Shown: piece by piece, positions 25,965 to 34,439 of the stretch
How positions within the stretch are numbered: position 1 is the first letter of the stretch
Layout of the letters: each line of letters begins with the position of its first letter
NCBI GenBank assembly: GCA_021779955.1
Contig: JAJXZS010000034.1
Span: 124,001-188,000, forward strand
DNA length: 64,000 nt
From: Chloroflexota bacterium
GTDB taxonomy: Bacteria; Chloroflexota; Anaerolineae; Anaerolineales; Anaerolineaceae
Direction of reading: 5' to 3'
The notes under the pieces: model-generated
Told to the model about the DNA's origin: nothing
Databases searched by the model: none
Seen by the model: only the letters and a program-made list of their open reading frames with translations
Made by a program: the position numbers and the translations under genes

Positions 25965-27932
25965 TTACCGGTAGATCTCTCCGTTGCGGAAACGTGCCCA
26001 GCTTGTCTCGAACCAGGCATCAGTTTCCGGAATCGGACGGCAGTCCACCCATTCGCTGCGTACGCGACTGCCTGCTGGCGTCGTTTCGAGCACCTTGCGC
26101 CGGAATTCGGTATCTTCGGGTTGGATTTTCCACGAAGAATCCAACAACTCATGTACCTGGCTGCCTGCCTTGTCCAACACAATAGCCGATCCGCGGCTGC
26201 CAACCCCGCTTTCGAGATCGAAGCGGATCGCCTCGAGGTAAACGGCCTGGGCATAAGCCAGTTGCCGGGTTCTGAAGGCGTATTTCAACCTTTGAGCGTC
26301 ATCCACTTTGCACGCCATTTCAGCGAGACGGGCTACCTGAAGCCAGGCCTGCGGCACGGCTTTCTCAAGATCATCCAAATTACGGATATGCGCTCCCACC
26401 CGGGTCATGCGCTCCTGGATTTCGCGCATTTCCTCCAACCAAGGGGTATCGGCGCTTAAGCAAGCCCCGGCCCATTCCTGCATCTTTTCGGCGGCCGCGC
26501 GAATCGTTGCAAGGCTTTCTGTTTCAGCCAGGGTCCACTCGGCGTAGCGATTGGCAATGAATTCTGCTGCACGGAATCCTGCCACCTGCCCCGCATTCAA
26601 CGCTGACCCGCCGGGACGGGTGACGCCGTGTGATCCGTTCACCTCGCCAATGGGAAACAGGTGCTTGATATTGGTCGATTCGTACCAGATATTGCCTGCC
26701 AGCCCGCCGTTGTTGTGTTGCGCACAAACGGCAACTTCGAGCGGCTCGCTGCGCAGGTCGATTTTGTGCTCTGCATAAAGCTCGACGGCCCCGGGGTTCA
26801 TGAACAGCAGGCGTTCGATCGGTGTTTCCTGAAGAGCCTTGGACTTCTCCAGGTACTCCCTGGCTTCAGTCGGAAGCTCGCCAAGCGAGAACCCGCTTGG
26901 ATTTTGTCTGAAGTCCAGGTAGACGCGCCTGCTTTTGACTACCGTCTCGATATACACCAGGATGTCGATGATCGACGATCCGCCGATGGCTTTTCGAGCA
27001 TCGAACGGCCATTGGTAGCCCTTGAGGAAGACCATCCCGTTCATCTCTGCGCCTGATTTGAAATAGGGCGGCAGGAATTCACGTTCGTCCGAGACGCCGT
27101 CAGCAGCGCGGCTGATCACCCGCGGGATCACCTGCATGTATGTTCCCGATACGTTCCAGCGGAATTTCGTCGATGCCAGTCCGTATTGCGATTCGGGCAG
27201 GTTGGCGGCCCGCGCGCCGGCCATCAGCGCCAACCCGATTGCCCCCGATTGCACAGGCGGATAGACGCTCGTTTTGTACAGTCCACCCGGCCCGCCAACG
27301 GCAAAGATCATGTTTTCGCACTGGTAGGCCTCAAGATTGCCGTCATGGTCAAGGGCAAGGCAGCCGGCGATTCTTTTAGTCTGATCGCCAACCGTGATCA
27401 GCTCGATGGCGTTGCGGTTTTCGCGTACGGGAATGCCAAGGCGCTTCACCTGTTCGATCAGTCTGATGCACATTTCTCTTGAAGTGTAAGGCCCGATCGA
27501 TGTGGCGCGTTGGCGCGGATCGTGATCGGTCTTATAGCCTACAAACTGGCCGAACTCATCGCGGGGGAAGGGCACGCCGAGGTTCACCAGGTTGATGAAG
27601 CTGCGCACAGACAGGCTCGATTCGACCAGCGCCAGGTCTCCGTGCATCGAACCGTTGGCGAAATAGGTTTCCGCCATGGTCCGGGGACTGTCGGCCTCAT
27701 CACCGCAGAGCGACAACTTGTAATAAGTCTGCTTGTCGCTGCCCGTGTTGATCGAGGTACCCATGTTCAAACCTTCGGTGAGGATCAAAAGGTCGGTTAC
27801 GCCGTTGTTGAAGAGCTGGGCTGCAGCGTTCAATCCTGCTGCGCCGCTCCCCAGGATAAGCGTATGGACCCTCGTTATTGGAATCTCGATCTTCGTGTAC
27901 TGACGTTCGATAACCAACCGATCTTCATCCAT
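25965..27932 (-). CDS. FAD-dependent oxidoreductase of the fumarate reductase/succinate dehydrogenase flavoprotein family
   Basis: A 655-residue flavoprotein with no signal peptide or membrane segment. The dinucleotide-binding motif is LILGSGAAGLNAAAQL (about 26-41). Further family blocks are MIFAVGGPGG, the QHNNGGLAGNIWYEST region corresponding to the capping-domain active site, and the FAD-binding C-terminal motif LFPIGEVNGSHGVTRPGGSALNAGQ. Relatives include fumarate reductase, L-aspartate oxidase and urocanate reductase. No iron-sulfur or cytochrome partner gene lies nearby. Proximity to the catabolic cluster suggests, without proving, a shared pathway. Confidence 0.82.
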   Translation of the reverse strand: MDEDRLVIERQYTKIEIPITRVHTLILGSGAAGLNAAAQLFNNGVTDLLILTEGLNMGTSINTGSDKQTYYKLSLCGDEADSPRTMAETYFANGSMHGDLALVESSLSVRSFINLVNLGVPFPRDEFGQFVGYKTDHDPRQRATSIGPYTSREMCIRLIEQVKRLGIPVRENRNAIELITVGDQTKRIAGCLALDHDGNLEAYQCENMIFAVGGPGGLYKTSVYPPVQSGAIGLALMAGARAANLPESQYGLASTKFRWNVSGTYMQVIPRVISRAADGVSDEREFLPPYFKSGAEMNGMVFLKGYQWPFDARKAIGGSSIIDILVYIETVVKSRRVYLDFRQNPSGFSLGELPTEAREYLEKSKALQETPIERLLFMNPGAVELYAEHKIDLRSEPLEVAVCAQHNNGGLAGNIWYESTNIKHLFPIGEVNGSHGVTRPGGSALNAGQVAGFRAAEFIANRYAEWTLAETESLATIRAAAEKMQEWAGACLSADTPWLEEMREIQERMTRVGAHIRNLDDLEKAVPQAWLQVARLAEMACKVDDAQRLKYAFRTRQLAYAQAVYLEAIRFDLESGVGSRGSAIVLDKAGSQVHELLDSSWKIQPEDTEFRRKVLETTPAGSRVRSEWVDCRPIPETDAWFETSWARFRNGEIYR

Positions 27933-28077
27933 TGCATCTTCTCCGCAAACCGGGTTTCTGCCCCTCGATTGTAATGAACTGCTTTCGCAGATTATATCAT
28001 TTGAAAATCAGGGTCAAAACCCGGCTGGCCGAAAGTAGATATAATGTCTCTATCTCAAACAATTCAGGAGTCATGGT

Positions 28078-29190
28078 ATGGCAGACCCCCGCATCGAAAA
28101 CCTCGCAAAGATTCTGGTCCACTATTCCACCAAGGTCAAGAAGGGCGAGCAGGTGATGATACGCGGCTATCCGCTGGACCCGATCGCTACCCCGTTGCTT
28201 GCTGAAATTTACCGCGAGGTGTTGAGGGCAGGAGGTCACCCGCACATTGAGGTCGATCTTGAGGGCATTCAGTACATTTTCCTCACCGAAGCTGCCGATT
28301 TCCAGCTCCTGCACCCGGATCCTGTGGCTAAAATGGTTGCCGAGCAGTTCGATGTCGACATCCGTATTGGCAGCAATACCAATACCCGTGCACTGACGAA
28401 CGCCAAACCCGAAGCTTCAAAGCTTGCGCTTCGCGCTGGCAAGGAGACCTCCGACACTTTCTTCCGCCGCACCTCGACGGGACAACTGCGCTTCGTGGTT
28501 TCACGATATCCCACCCAGGCCTATGCGCAGGATGCGGAGATGAGCCTCGAGGAGTTTTCCAATTTCTTCTACCACGTCGCCTTTGCCGATCTGACGGATC
28601 CGATCGCGCGATACGAAGCCATACGCGTCGAGCAGGACCGCCTGATCCGCTGGTTGGCGGGTAAAAAGCAGGTGAAGATCACCGGCTCAGGCATCGACCT
28701 CGAAATGTCCATTGAAGACCGCAAATTCGTCAATTGCTGCGGATTGGTCAATGTTCCGGACGGCGAAATCTTCACGGGGCCCGTGGAGAACTCGGTCAAC
28801 GGGCATGTGCGCTATTCGTTCCCATGCATTTGGCAAGGCGTCGAAGTGACAGGCGTCGAGCTGAATTTCGAGCATGGAAAGGTCGTCAAAGCCAGGGCGG
28901 ATAAGAACGAAGCGTTCCTCTTGAGCGTACTGGAAACGGATGCGGGAGCGCGTTTCCTGGGCGAACTGGGCATCGGCACCAATTTCGAGATCAACCGCTT
29001 TACCAAGAACATGCTCTTCGATGAAAAGATCGGAGGCACGATCCATCTTGCCATCGGTATGGGCTACCCCGAAACCGGTTCGACGAACCACAGCTCGGTG
29101 CATTGGGATATGCTCTACGACATGCGCGATGGCGGCAAGATCATCGTGGATGATGCCCTGTTCTACGACTCCGGCAAATTCATGATCTAA
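28078..29190 (+). CDS. M29 family aminopeptidase
   Basis: A 370-residue metallo-aminopeptidase of the thermophilic AmpS/PepS/AmpT family, which releases N-terminal amino acids with two bound metal ions. Likely metal ligands or catalytic residues are visible: a Glu in GPVENSVNG, E296 in FLGELGIGTN, H323 in TIHLAIG, and H342 and D344 in SVHWDM. AGGAG lies 7 nt before the ATG. It heads a three-gene run with an ACT-domain protein and an ATPase. Confidence 0.92.
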   Translation: MADPRIENLAKILVHYSTKVKKGEQVMIRGYPLDPIATPLLAEIYREVLRAGGHPHIEVDLEGIQYIFLTEAADFQLLHPDPVAKMVAEQFDVDIRIGSNTNTRALTNAKPEASKLALRAGKETSDTFFRRTSTGQLRFVVSRYPTQAYAQDAEMSLEEFSNFFYHVAFADLTDPIARYEAIRVEQDRLIRWLAGKKQVKITGSGIDLEMSIEDRKFVNCCGLVNVPDGEIFTGPVENSVNGHVRYSFPCIWQGVEVTGVELNFEHGKVVKARADKNEAFLLSVLETDAGARFLGELGIGTNFEINRFTKNMLFDEKIGGTIHLAIGMGYPETGSTNHSSVHWDMLYDMRDGGKIIVDDALFYDSGKFMI

Positions 29191-29202
29191 CAGGCTGACG
29201 GG

Positions 29203-29610
29203 ATGAGCAGTGTTTCCGATCTTTCCATTCTGCTTCACGGGTTGGCGCCGGAACTCCATCCCGGCGAATTTGTCTATTGCACGCTCGACTCCACCGATGT
29301 TCCTGCCACGGTCGAGCCCGTGGCTGCCATTCGCGAAGCGGAAGGGCTCACGCTTGTCCTCCCCAGAATCCAGGCCGAGCAGCTCGGATTGGGCTTTTCC
29401 TTTCCCTGCGCCTGGATTACATTAACGATCCATTCGAACCTCGAGGCGGTGGGCTTGACGCCTGTCGTTTCCAAAGCGCTTGCGGCAAACGGAATCGCAT
29501 GCAACATCATTGCCGGCTATTATCACGACCATCTTTTTGTGCCGTTCAAGCACGCTGAACGGGCGATGAACACGCTCATTTCACTTGCTGCAGGGAATGA
29601 AGGCCGATGA
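29203..29610 (+). CDS. ACT-domain small protein (COG3602-like)
   Basis: A 135-residue cytosolic protein with two ACT-like halves. The first has FVYCTLDSTD, and the second has the pattern WITLTIHSNLEAVGLTPVVSKALAANGIACNIIAGYYHDHLFVP. Proteins of this group are thought to bind amino acids, but no function is established. It starts 12 nt after the aminopeptidase and overlaps the ATPase gene by ATGA, so amino-acid sensing linked to peptide turnover is a reasonable inference. Confidence 0.78.
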   Translation: MSSVSDLSILLHGLAPELHPGEFVYCTLDSTDVPATVEPVAAIREAEGLTLVLPRIQAEQLGLGFSFPCAWITLTIHSNLEAVGLTPVVSKALAANGIACNIIAGYYHDHLFVPFKHAERAMNTLISLAAGNEGR

Positions 29611-30416
29611 CCGTGCATCTGAGGTCGATTGCGCTGCACCGGTGGCAGGAATCTGGCCCCGATATCTTTCCATTCAATCTTCCTATGATCCGGGCGTTCA
29701 GCTCGCTTGAGTTCACGGCCCCGGTCACATTTTTCGTCGGCGAGAACGGCTCGGGCAAATCGACCGTGCTCGAGGCGATCGCTTGCGCCGTGGGCTCGAT
29801 CACGATCGGCAGCGAGAGCGTTTCCACCGATAAGACGCTCGAAGATATCCGCAAGCTCGCCGGTCAGCTGCGCTGCACCTGGAGCAAACGAACGAGAAAG
29901 GGATTCTTCCTGCGCGCCGAAGATTTTTTCGGCTACGAAAAAAAACAGGCGCAACTCCGCATGGAACTCAAGCAAGACATGATGGACGCCGACCGAGAAT
30001 CTCGGGGCCGATCGGCCCTGGCTGCAGAACTGGCAACTCTGCCCTACCGGCGGGAGCTGGCGGACATGCAGCAGCGCTATGGTGAAGGTTTGGAAGCCCA
30101 TTCGCACGGAGAGGCTTTTCTGGCGCTATTTCAATCTCGTTTCGTTCCAGGTGGTTTGTACCTGCTCGATGAGCCTGAAGCTCCGCTTTCCCCCATCCGC
30201 CAGATGGCCATGATTTCAATTTTGCGCGAGATGATCGAACAGGACGCGCAATTCATCATCGTCACGCATTCCCCGATCCTGATGGCTTTCCCCCGGGCTG
30301 TGATCTACAATTTCGACACGGTTCCAATGCAAAAGGTCAATTATCAGGATCTTGAGCACGTCCGTCTGATGCGCGATTTTCTGGATAATCCGGAAGCCTA
30401 TATCAATCGTTTGTAG
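29607..30416 (+). CDS. AAA/ABC-type ATPase (COG3910-like)
   Basis: A 269-residue soluble ATPase with Walker A GENGSGKST (about 47-55) and Walker B LYLLDEPEAPLSP, with a conserved histidine switch region FIIVTHSPIL. The central insert is short and charged. This type is related to SMC/RecF-like ATPases, lacks membrane partners, and its role is not known. ATGA overlap with the ACT gene shows translational coupling. Confidence 0.85.
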   Translation: MTVHLRSIALHRWQESGPDIFPFNLPMIRAFSSLEFTAPVTFFVGENGSGKSTVLEAIACAVGSITIGSESVSTDKTLEDIRKLAGQLRCTWSKRTRKGFFLRAEDFFGYEKKQAQLRMELKQDMMDADRESRGRSALAAELATLPYRRELADMQQRYGEGLEAHSHGEAFLALFQSRFVPGGLYLLDEPEAPLSPIRQMAMISILREMIEQDAQFIIVTHSPILMAFPRAVIYNFDTVPMQKVNYQDLEHVRLMRDFLDNPEAYINRL

Positions 30417-30511
30417 ATTCAGTCGCCGCGATATCTTGCCAATCGCCCATGCTACAATAAAAGGGTACCCGAAATTGTGAATTTTTTGGTAGAAAAAATA
30501 GGGTGATGCTC

Positions 30512-30916
30512 ATGCTACCCACCCAGGTGATCGCAAGCCATTTCTGTTTCCTCAGCCCAGATGCCCTCTCTGTGATGCTCGAGTTGAGGAATATCATCGG
30601 TCGGGTTGCGCCGGATGCCACCGAGGAAATCCGCCGCCAGGGATTGGTCTATTACGACGGCAAACGCGGAGGACCTGTCAGCGCCGGTATTTGCCAGGTT
30701 CTCATCGAGGGTGGAGCATTACACCTGTCGTTCATCCACGGCGCGTTCATCCCGGACCCCCACGGTCTGCTCATGGATGAGGGCGGACGCCTTGCGAAGC
30801 GTTACCTGCCGCTTCAGAACTACGATGATGTGCCATGGAATGACGTCGAGCAGTTCATCCTCGCTCACAGCCGGTTCGACCCTTTCACATTCTTTAAGAA
30901 AACGGATGGAGCCTAG
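30512..30916 (+). CDS. DUF1801 domain protein
   Basis: A 134-residue protein resembling the DUF1801/YdhG fold: the opening LRNIIGRVAPDATEEIRRQG and the later HGAFIPDPHGLLMDEGGRLAKRYLPL are the family blocks. Function is unknown. Three starts compete (GTG 30503, ATG 30506, ATG 30512). I take 30512 because AGGG is then 8 nt upstream. The stop codon lies in the middle of a perfect 26-nt palindrome. Confidence 0.72.
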   Translation: MLPTQVIASHFCFLSPDALSVMLELRNIIGRVAPDATEEIRRQGLVYYDGKRGGPVSAGICQVLIEGGALHLSFIHGAFIPDPHGLLMDEGGRLAKRYLPLQNYDDVPWNDVEQFILAHSRFDPFTFFKKTDGA

Positions 30917-30927
30917 GCTCCATCCGT
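30902..30927. repeat. Perfect 26-nt palindrome centred on the DUF1801 stop codon
   Basis: ACGGATGGAGCCT is followed immediately by its exact inverse complement AGGCTCCATCCGT, and the TAG stop lies in the centre. It can form a cruciform or an RNA hairpin of about 11 bp with a 4-nt loop. No T-run follows. It may terminate or stabilise the mRNA. Confidence 0.7.
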
Positions 30928-31001
30928 GGAATACTCAAGCAATCAGGAAATATCTTCGTTCGCTTCAATTACACATCTTGAGATATGAGCGAGTTCGATG
31001 C

Positions 31002-31667
31002 TCAGCACTTGACGACTTCGTAGCTCGGGCTGACGTAGCGCATCGTGCTCGCGGCGTTCCAATGATCCTTTGCCAGCAGCGTCACAAAAATCAGCCCCAT
31101 CGATTCGAGGCCTCTGGCTTTCACAAGCGGACCAACGTTGATGGGAACCATCTTTCCGTCGAGAATCAGGTCTGATACGATGCCCTTGGCCTTCTCATCG
31201 CCGCCCGCAAAGAAGATTTCGAGTGGAATATCGTCCATCTTGCCTTCCAACAGCGAACCTGCTGTGACACTATTGAATGCTTTGACGACGCTGGCGCTCT
31301 TTGGGACGATTTCAGCAATTTCCTCCGGCGAAGACTTCCCGCTTTCGGTCTGTACGGTATCCATCCCCGAGCCAATCGGATTCGAGATGTCGACGATCAC
31401 CCTCGCTGCAAGCCGGTCTCCCAGTTGGCGCGCCACTTCCTTATTGGTCGGGTAGTGCAACGCCAGCACAACCACATCGCCCAACTCGGCCTCGTCGATT
31501 ATGTCCGCACTTGCCCTGTCGCTCTTGCTGAAAGAATTCAGTTCTCGCGCCAGCTTTTCACCATCTTCCGGTTTGTGAGCGATGATCGAAACCGAATGGC
31601 CCCCATCAATGAAACGATATCCAAGCGCCCTCCCCATTTTTCCGGCACCAATAATAGTTATTTTCAT
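31002..31667 (-). CDS. NADPH-dependent F420 reductase-like protein
   Basis: A 221-residue Rossmann protein with the dinucleotide motif IIGAGKMGRALG and the later DISNPIGSG and KAFNSVTAG blocks seen in F420H2:NADP+ oxidoreductases and related pyrroline-carboxylate-reductase-fold enzymes. It could use NADP with or without F420; F420 biosynthesis genes are not in the window. Divergently transcribed from the ArsR-type regulator, which may control it. Confidence 0.78.
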   Translation of the reverse strand: MKITIIGAGKMGRALGYRFIDGGHSVSIIAHKPEDGEKLARELNSFSKSDRASADIIDEAELGDVVVLALHYPTNKEVARQLGDRLAARVIVDISNPIGSGMDTVQTESGKSSPEEIAEIVPKSASVVKAFNSVTAGSLLEGKMDDIPLEIFFAGGDEKAKGIVSDLILDGKMVPINVGPLVKARGLESMGLIFVTLLAKDHWNAASTMRYVSPSYEVVKC

Positions 31668-31744
31668 TTTTTCGCTCCTTTTCCTGATTGTTTTGATGAG
31701 GTTATCATCGACAGGGTTACACCACTCGCAACTGTCTCTTTCCC

Positions 31745-31773
31745 TTGACGAAAATCCAGGGTCAATATAAAAT
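31745..31773 (+). promoter_or_regulatory. Candidate sigma-70 promoter of the ArsR-type gene
   Basis: TTGACG (31745-31750) and TAAAAT (31768-31773) are 17 nt apart. An inverted pair TTGAC/GTCAA lies at 31745-31749 and 31761-31765 within the spacer, a possible operator for autoregulation. Confidence 0.55.
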
Positions 31774-31814
31774 CATTTCGATATGCATAATAACATTACG
31801 ATGGAATACGTCGC

Positions 31815-32399
31815 ATGACCTCTGAGCAGCAATTTGTTGACTTGCTTGCCTTCTTCAAGGCCCTTTCGGATGAAAACCGGCTGAAAATCGTCGGTCTGCT
31901 TGCCGAAAAACCATACACTGTGGAACACCTGGCGGAAACAATTGGCCTGAGCATCTCGACCACTTCACATCACCTGGCAAAACTCTCAAGCGCCGGCCTC
32001 GTTGAAGCCCGGGTCGAAGGTCATTTCTACTTCTACTCGCTGCAGCTGGAGAATCTCAAGAAAATGAGCCGGCAGATGCTGCAGGATGAAGAGATCGTCA
32101 AGCTTTCTAAAAATGTGGAAGAAGATGTATTCGAACGAAAAGTGCTCAAGGCCTTTCTCGATAAAGAAGGACGCATCACAAGCCTTCCTGCCCAGGAGAA
32201 GAAATTCATTGTTTTGCTGCATTACGTGCTTGACTCATTCGAATCCGGCATCCGATACACTGAAAAACAGGTGAATGAAATCCTTTTACGCTTCAACGCA
32301 GACACGGCGAGCCTGCGCCGTGGACTGATCGAGTACCACCTGATGGAGCGCGAAAGTGGCGGTGCCGCTTACTGGCGGACGGACGCCGGTGCGGAATAG
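31815..32399 (+). CDS. ArsR-type HTH regulator with C-terminal DUF2087
   Basis: A 194-residue protein. Residues 5-75 form a winged helix (FKALSDENRLKIVGLLAE, TVEHLAETIGLSISTTSHHLAKL), and about 105-190 match DUF2087 (LKAFLDKEGRITSLPAQEKKF...LLRFNADTASLRRGLIEYHLMER). There is no metal-binding cysteine set, so it is unlikely to sense arsenic. Transcribed divergently from the reductase gene and followed after 6 nt by the cysteine-cluster gene. Confidence 0.88.
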   Translation: MTSEQQFVDLLAFFKALSDENRLKIVGLLAEKPYTVEHLAETIGLSISTTSHHLAKLSSAGLVEARVEGHFYFYSLQLENLKKMSRQMLQDEEIVKLSKNVEEDVFERKVLKAFLDKEGRITSLPAQEKKFIVLLHYVLDSFESGIRYTEKQVNEILLRFNADTASLRRGLIEYHLMERESGGAAYWRTDAGAE

Positions 32400-32405
32400 G
32401 GTAGA

Positions 32406-33104
32406 ATGGGCAGAATGAACTTGTTTTCGATCCCCCTGGATGTACGCGCGCTGTACGATCGTTTCGACGCGCCTGTCACCTCATTCGATTGCGGCGAAAA
32501 GTGCCGCGTCCATAACCCGGGCGGCAAGCCATTTTGCTGCGATATCTGCCACGCTATACCCGTTGCATATCCGCAGGAATGGGAATATTTGCGCAGTTGT
32601 ACGGATCTCTGGCACGATTGGCGCGGGGATGAATGCCCTGAAGATCCCACAGATCCTGAGGTCCTGCACGAAGAAACGCCTGATCATCTGATGCTCCTGG
32701 CCTGCAAAGGGCCGCAGTTTTGCCAGCGCGAATACCGCGCCAGCAGCTGCAGGCAATTTCCCTTTTTTCCATATGTAACTTCGGACTATAAGTTTATTGG
32801 GTTGGCCTATGAGTGGGCTTTCGAATCGAGTTGTTGGGTCATCAGCCACCTCGATTCTGTGACGCAGGCCTATCGCGAAGAGTTCGTCCGCACCTACGAT
32901 GATCTGTTCTGCCGCATCCCCAACGAATTCGAGAGCTACGCCGGGGCGTCCGAGGAAATGCGCGAGCATTTTGCCGGGCTCAAGCGGCGCATTCCCATCC
33001 TGCACCGCAATGGCGGAACTTATCTGCTGAGCCCCGCTAGCGAACGCCTTCGGAAGGCAACCCCGGCGACATTTCGCAAATTTGGTTTCTACACCAAAGA
33101 TTAA
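32406..33104 (+). CDS. YkgJ-like cysteine-cluster protein
   Basis: A 232-residue soluble protein with clustered cysteines: C29, C33, C44, C45, C48, then C100, C106 and C115 (CGEKC, CCDIC, CKGPQFC, SSC). The spacing resembles zinc- or iron-binding cysteine-cluster proteins of the YkgJ type, but the match is from pattern only. Co-transcribed with the ArsR-DUF2087 gene. A second ATG at 32415 is an alternative start. Confidence 0.6.
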   Translation: MGRMNLFSIPLDVRALYDRFDAPVTSFDCGEKCRVHNPGGKPFCCDICHAIPVAYPQEWEYLRSCTDLWHDWRGDECPEDPTDPEVLHEETPDHLMLLACKGPQFCQREYRASSCRQFPFFPYVTSDYKFIGLAYEWAFESSCWVISHLDSVTQAYREEFVRTYDDLFCRIPNEFESYAGASEEMREHFAGLKRRIPILHRNGGTYLLSPASERLRKATPATFRKFGFYTKD

Positions 33105-33138
33105 AATCCACAACGCCAACAATCAGGTTGATTTTGCG

Positions 33139-34338
33139 TTAATTTTCGACAGTTTGGGGGATAACTTTGGTGCGGACCAGACGGCTTCGCACAAAGAGAA
33201 GCATGACAAGCATCAATACCGCTTCAGCGGCGATCATAAATCCTGCTGGCCGGGGCCCCTGGCCTGCGATGATGACTCCTTGAAGGGATGGCAGGAACAT
33301 CGCGCCGATGGAGCCCATCGAGATCACCAGGCCGGCGGCTTTACCCGTGGATTCACGAAAAACAATCGTGGTCAGGGCGACCATCGTGGGGTAGGTGCCG
33401 CCGTATCCCAACCCGATGGCCATCACGCCGATCACGCTGAGCACCGGGTTCGCATAGCCCGCGATCAGGATGATCGTTCCGATGACGGTGGTGATTAATG
33501 TGGCAGCCAGCACCTGCACATCGCTTAACTTCGAACCCAACCAACTGCAGATGATGCGGCCAAGCGTCAGCATCATATAAAACGCCGAGGTGGCAAAAGC
33601 CGCCTTTTCAAGCGTGAAACTGACGCTTTGCTGCAGATAAGTGGTCGTCCAGCCCGACATCCCCGTCTCAGATCCGCCGTAGAAGAGCGAAAGCAGGGCT
33701 AATGCCCACAAAATAGGGCTGGCATATACCGCCAGCTTGCTCCCATGCGGACCGGATGCTTCAGTGGACAGGGGCGCCCGCCTGGGGCTGACCCGCACCA
33801 TCAGTATGGCGGCGATAAAGATCAGCCCCGCGCCTGAAAGAAGTACCCCTGTGCCGGAATTCAGGCGCGGGACAACAAAGCCCACCAAAGCAGGTCCGGC
33901 GAACGCGCCCAATCCATAAAAGATGTTGATGAAATTGACCGCGGTAACACGCCGGTCGTGAAATATCGCAGCGATAGTGAGATTACCGCCCAAATTGATG
34001 GCGCCGTGGCCAAAACCTGCGATCAATGCAGCTCCAAGCAAAATGAACAGGCTGCGGCTGAAAGCAATGCCGCTAAACCCAAAGGCTACAAGGATCGCGC
34101 CTCCAATCAGCAGCGGTGTGAGACCAATCCGTTCGCTGACGAATCCATTGATGATTTGTGAGACCAATGCGCCGAGGAAGAAGGTGGTAAAGATCACCCC
34201 GACCGCAGCAAGGGTCGCCGACGTGTTGGCTGCAAATTCACCAAGCAGCGGGCCAAGCGATGCCGTAACCAGGCCAAGCGAGAAAAAGATGAAGCACACC
34301 GCCGCGAGCGCGTGGTTGGCGTCCTTTGACGATCTCAT
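33139..34338 (-). CDS. MFS transporter
   Basis: A 399-residue major facilitator with about 12 hydrophobic segments, the loop 2-3 motif region as NGFVSERIGLTPLL, and a second-half equivalent SWLGSKLSD. I start it at ATG 34338 (MRSSKD). The upstream in-frame ATG at 34383 overlaps a TATAAT at 34382-34387 and has no ribosome binding site. The sequence resembles sugar/FucP-like MFS proteins in layout, but substrate is unknown. Convergent with the cysteine-cluster gene and divergent from another MFS gene. Confidence 0.82.
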   Translation of the reverse strand: MRSSKDANHALAAVCFIFFSLGLVTASLGPLLGEFAANTSATLAAVGVIFTTFFLGALVSQIINGFVSERIGLTPLLIGGAILVAFGFSGIAFSRSLFILLGAALIAGFGHGAINLGGNLTIAAIFHDRRVTAVNFINIFYGLGAFAGPALVGFVVPRLNSGTGVLLSGAGLIFIAAILMVRVSPRRAPLSTEASGPHGSKLAVYASPILWALALLSLFYGGSETGMSGWTTTYLQQSVSFTLEKAAFATSAFYMMLTLGRIICSWLGSKLSDVQVLAATLITTVIGTIILIAGYANPVLSVIGVMAIGLGYGGTYPTMVALTTIVFRESTGKAAGLVISMGSIGAMFLPSLQGVIIAGQGPRPAGFMIAAEAVLMLVMLLFVRSRLVRTKVIPQTVEN

Positions 34339-34439
34339 TGCAACACTCTTGAGAGATTCAACGTATGCATGACTATCAGGCATTATAATTCATTGGCAAA
34401 CCATACACTGCGGGAATTCTGTCGAAAAGGAATCTGGGT

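Noticed and set aside
34339-34383. Upstream ATG of the minus-strand MFS gene
   Set aside because: The ATG lies inside a TATAAT box and lacks a ribosome binding site.
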